Source: an uncultured Chloroflexota bacterium (GTDB taxonomy: Bacteria > Chloroflexota > Dehalococcoidia > UBA3495). From it: 5,630 bases of DNA. The notes under the pieces are model-generated. The model was not told the origin of the DNA and ran no database searches. It saw only the letters and a list, made by a program, of their open reading frames with translations. The translations under genes were made by a program, and so were the position numbers. The stretch lies in assembly GCA_913020235.1 (NCBI GenBank), contig CAJWBT010000170.1, positions 1-5,630 on the forward strand. The letters are read 5' to 3'. Of this stretch, positions 5,156-5,630 are shown in pieces. How positions within the stretch are numbered: the first letter of the stretch is position 1; the number at the start of each line of letters is the position of its first letter.

Positions 5156-5630
5156 TTGGACAGAGAATCGGTCAAGGTTGCCCTTGCAACTCACCACTCC
5201 TCACAAGAATACCGCCCAGAACATCACTATCCCAACGTGGTCAACGTAGACGCCAGATACCTCGGCTCATACATACCATACGTCGGCAAATCATATTTCA
5301 GCACGAAGCCACGCGTACTGATATATGCAATGGCCCAAAACCTCGCCCGAGCACCAGGGCTTGTAAAATACCTTCTTAAGCGCCCGGACAAAGGCATGTT
5401 CCGTGAATACTATGACGAGGCCCATCAGAGGGCTCAAATAAGGCCGTACGATGATGGCCACTTGAAAGTCGCTGCTGCGCTGCTGTTGAGGGCATATCCA
5501 GACACCTCATTCAAACCGTCGGACTGTAGACCGTCAGCGATAATGGGACACATTGGGGGTAAGAAAACCCGAGAAAGTGGAAGTGGCGTGAGCTTCTGGA
5601 ATGAAGGTACATTACTTCCAGAAAGGAGCA
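5156..5630 (+). CDS. 5' part of an unrecognised gene, cut by an IS end at 5525; frame runs off the window
   Basis: An open frame begins right after a TAG at 5144 (GTG 5147 or, with a better ribosome site, TTG 5156) and stays open to the window end. The native part is 123-126 residues, up to SFKPSD at 5524. It includes VVNVDARYLGSYIPYVGK, PRVLIYAMAQNLARAPG and PYDDGHLKVAAALLLRAYP, which look like a genuine globular domain: a beta strand RVLIYAM followed by helices. I do not recognise the family; a Rossmann-like or uracil-DNA-glycosylase-like core is only a guess. From 5525 the frame enters sequence shared with the copy at 3956, giving an unrelated tail (CRPSAIMGHIGG and on). All three Ile codons in the native part are ATA, unlike the ATC/ATT-dominated neighbouring genes, suggesting foreign origin. 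The gene is most likely the partner of the upstream nuclease and is now disrupted. Confidence 0.62.
   Translation, partial: MDRESVKVALATHHSSQEYRPEHHYPNVVNVDARYLGSYIPYVGKSYFSTKPRVLIYAMAQNLARAPGLVKYLLKRPDKGMFREYYDEAHQRAQIRPYDDGHLKVAAALLLRAYPDTSFKPSDCRPSAIMGHIGGKKTRESGSGVSFWNEGTLLPERS
5594..5623 (+). repeat. Inverted repeat in the IS leader
   Basis: TTCTGGAA (5594-5601) and TTCCAGAA (5616-5623) are perfect 8-base arms around a 14-base loop. The right arm abuts and slightly overlaps the ribosome site AAGGAG, so the hairpin could limit translation of the next gene. It is absent from the copy at 3956. Confidence 0.5.
5623..5628 (+). promoter_or_regulatory. Ribosome binding site of a gene starting beyond the window, probably transposase
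   Basis: AAGGAG lies two bases from the edge, so a start codon would be expected within the next few bases outside. The gene itself is not seen. Confidence 0.45.

Larger units (their letters stand above)
5525..5630 (+). mobile_element. Left end of an insertion sequence (copy 2), continuing past the window
   Basis: Begins TGTAGACCGTCAGCGATAA and is similar to 3956-4030 over 74 bases. It interrupts an open frame at a codon boundary and runs to a Shine-Dalgarno two bases from the window edge, as expected for the leader of a transposase gene just outside. The opposite end and any target duplication are not in view, so the family is not assigned. Confidence 0.62.

Noticed and set aside
1..5630. 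CRISPR array, tRNA or rRNA genes
   Set aside because: No regularly spaced short direct repeats and no cloverleaf or rRNA-like segments were seen on either strand.

Overview
The window looks like a high-GC bacterial chromosome segment that has picked up mobile DNA at its right side. No gene here fixes the taxon. The mix of a bleomycin-hydrolase-type peptidase, an enoyl-CoA hydratase-like enzyme with few close textbook relatives and an amidohydrolase recalls environmental Chloroflexota or Actinobacteria, but this is an impression, not something the sequence proves.

Left half (1-2731, minus strand). A 273-residue gly-rich protein of unrecognised function (1910-2731) has a strong ribosome site and an extended -10 promoter. 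Downstream of it, after a 452-base gap that carries a nested palindromic element (1674-1807), lies an aminopeptidase C / bleomycin hydrolase gene (54-1457). It is followed 26 bases later by the first nine codons of a metal-dependent hydrolase (ATG at 27, running off the left edge). The peptidase and hydrolase form a likely operon. The gly-rich gene is probably a separate unit.

Middle (2732-3916). A divergent intergenic region carries candidate promoters in both directions. An enoyl-CoA hydratase/isomerase-family gene (3101-3916, plus strand) follows; it has lost one of the two usual catalytic glutamates.

Right third (3917-5630, plus strand). Two direct copies of a ~75-base sequence beginning TGTAGACCGTCAG (3956-4030 and 5525-5598) are about 88 percent alike and look like the same end of an insertion sequence. 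Between them sits a PD-(D/E)XK nuclease gene (4151-5080) and the 5' part of a second, unrecognised gene (from about 5147/5156). The second gene's native reading frame stops at the second repeat copy exactly at 5524/5525. The window ends two bases after a Shine-Dalgarno sequence, partly inside a hairpin, that probably serves a transposase starting just beyond the edge. This nuclease plus partner pair, bounded by IS ends, is the most likely accessory or defence-type module in the window.
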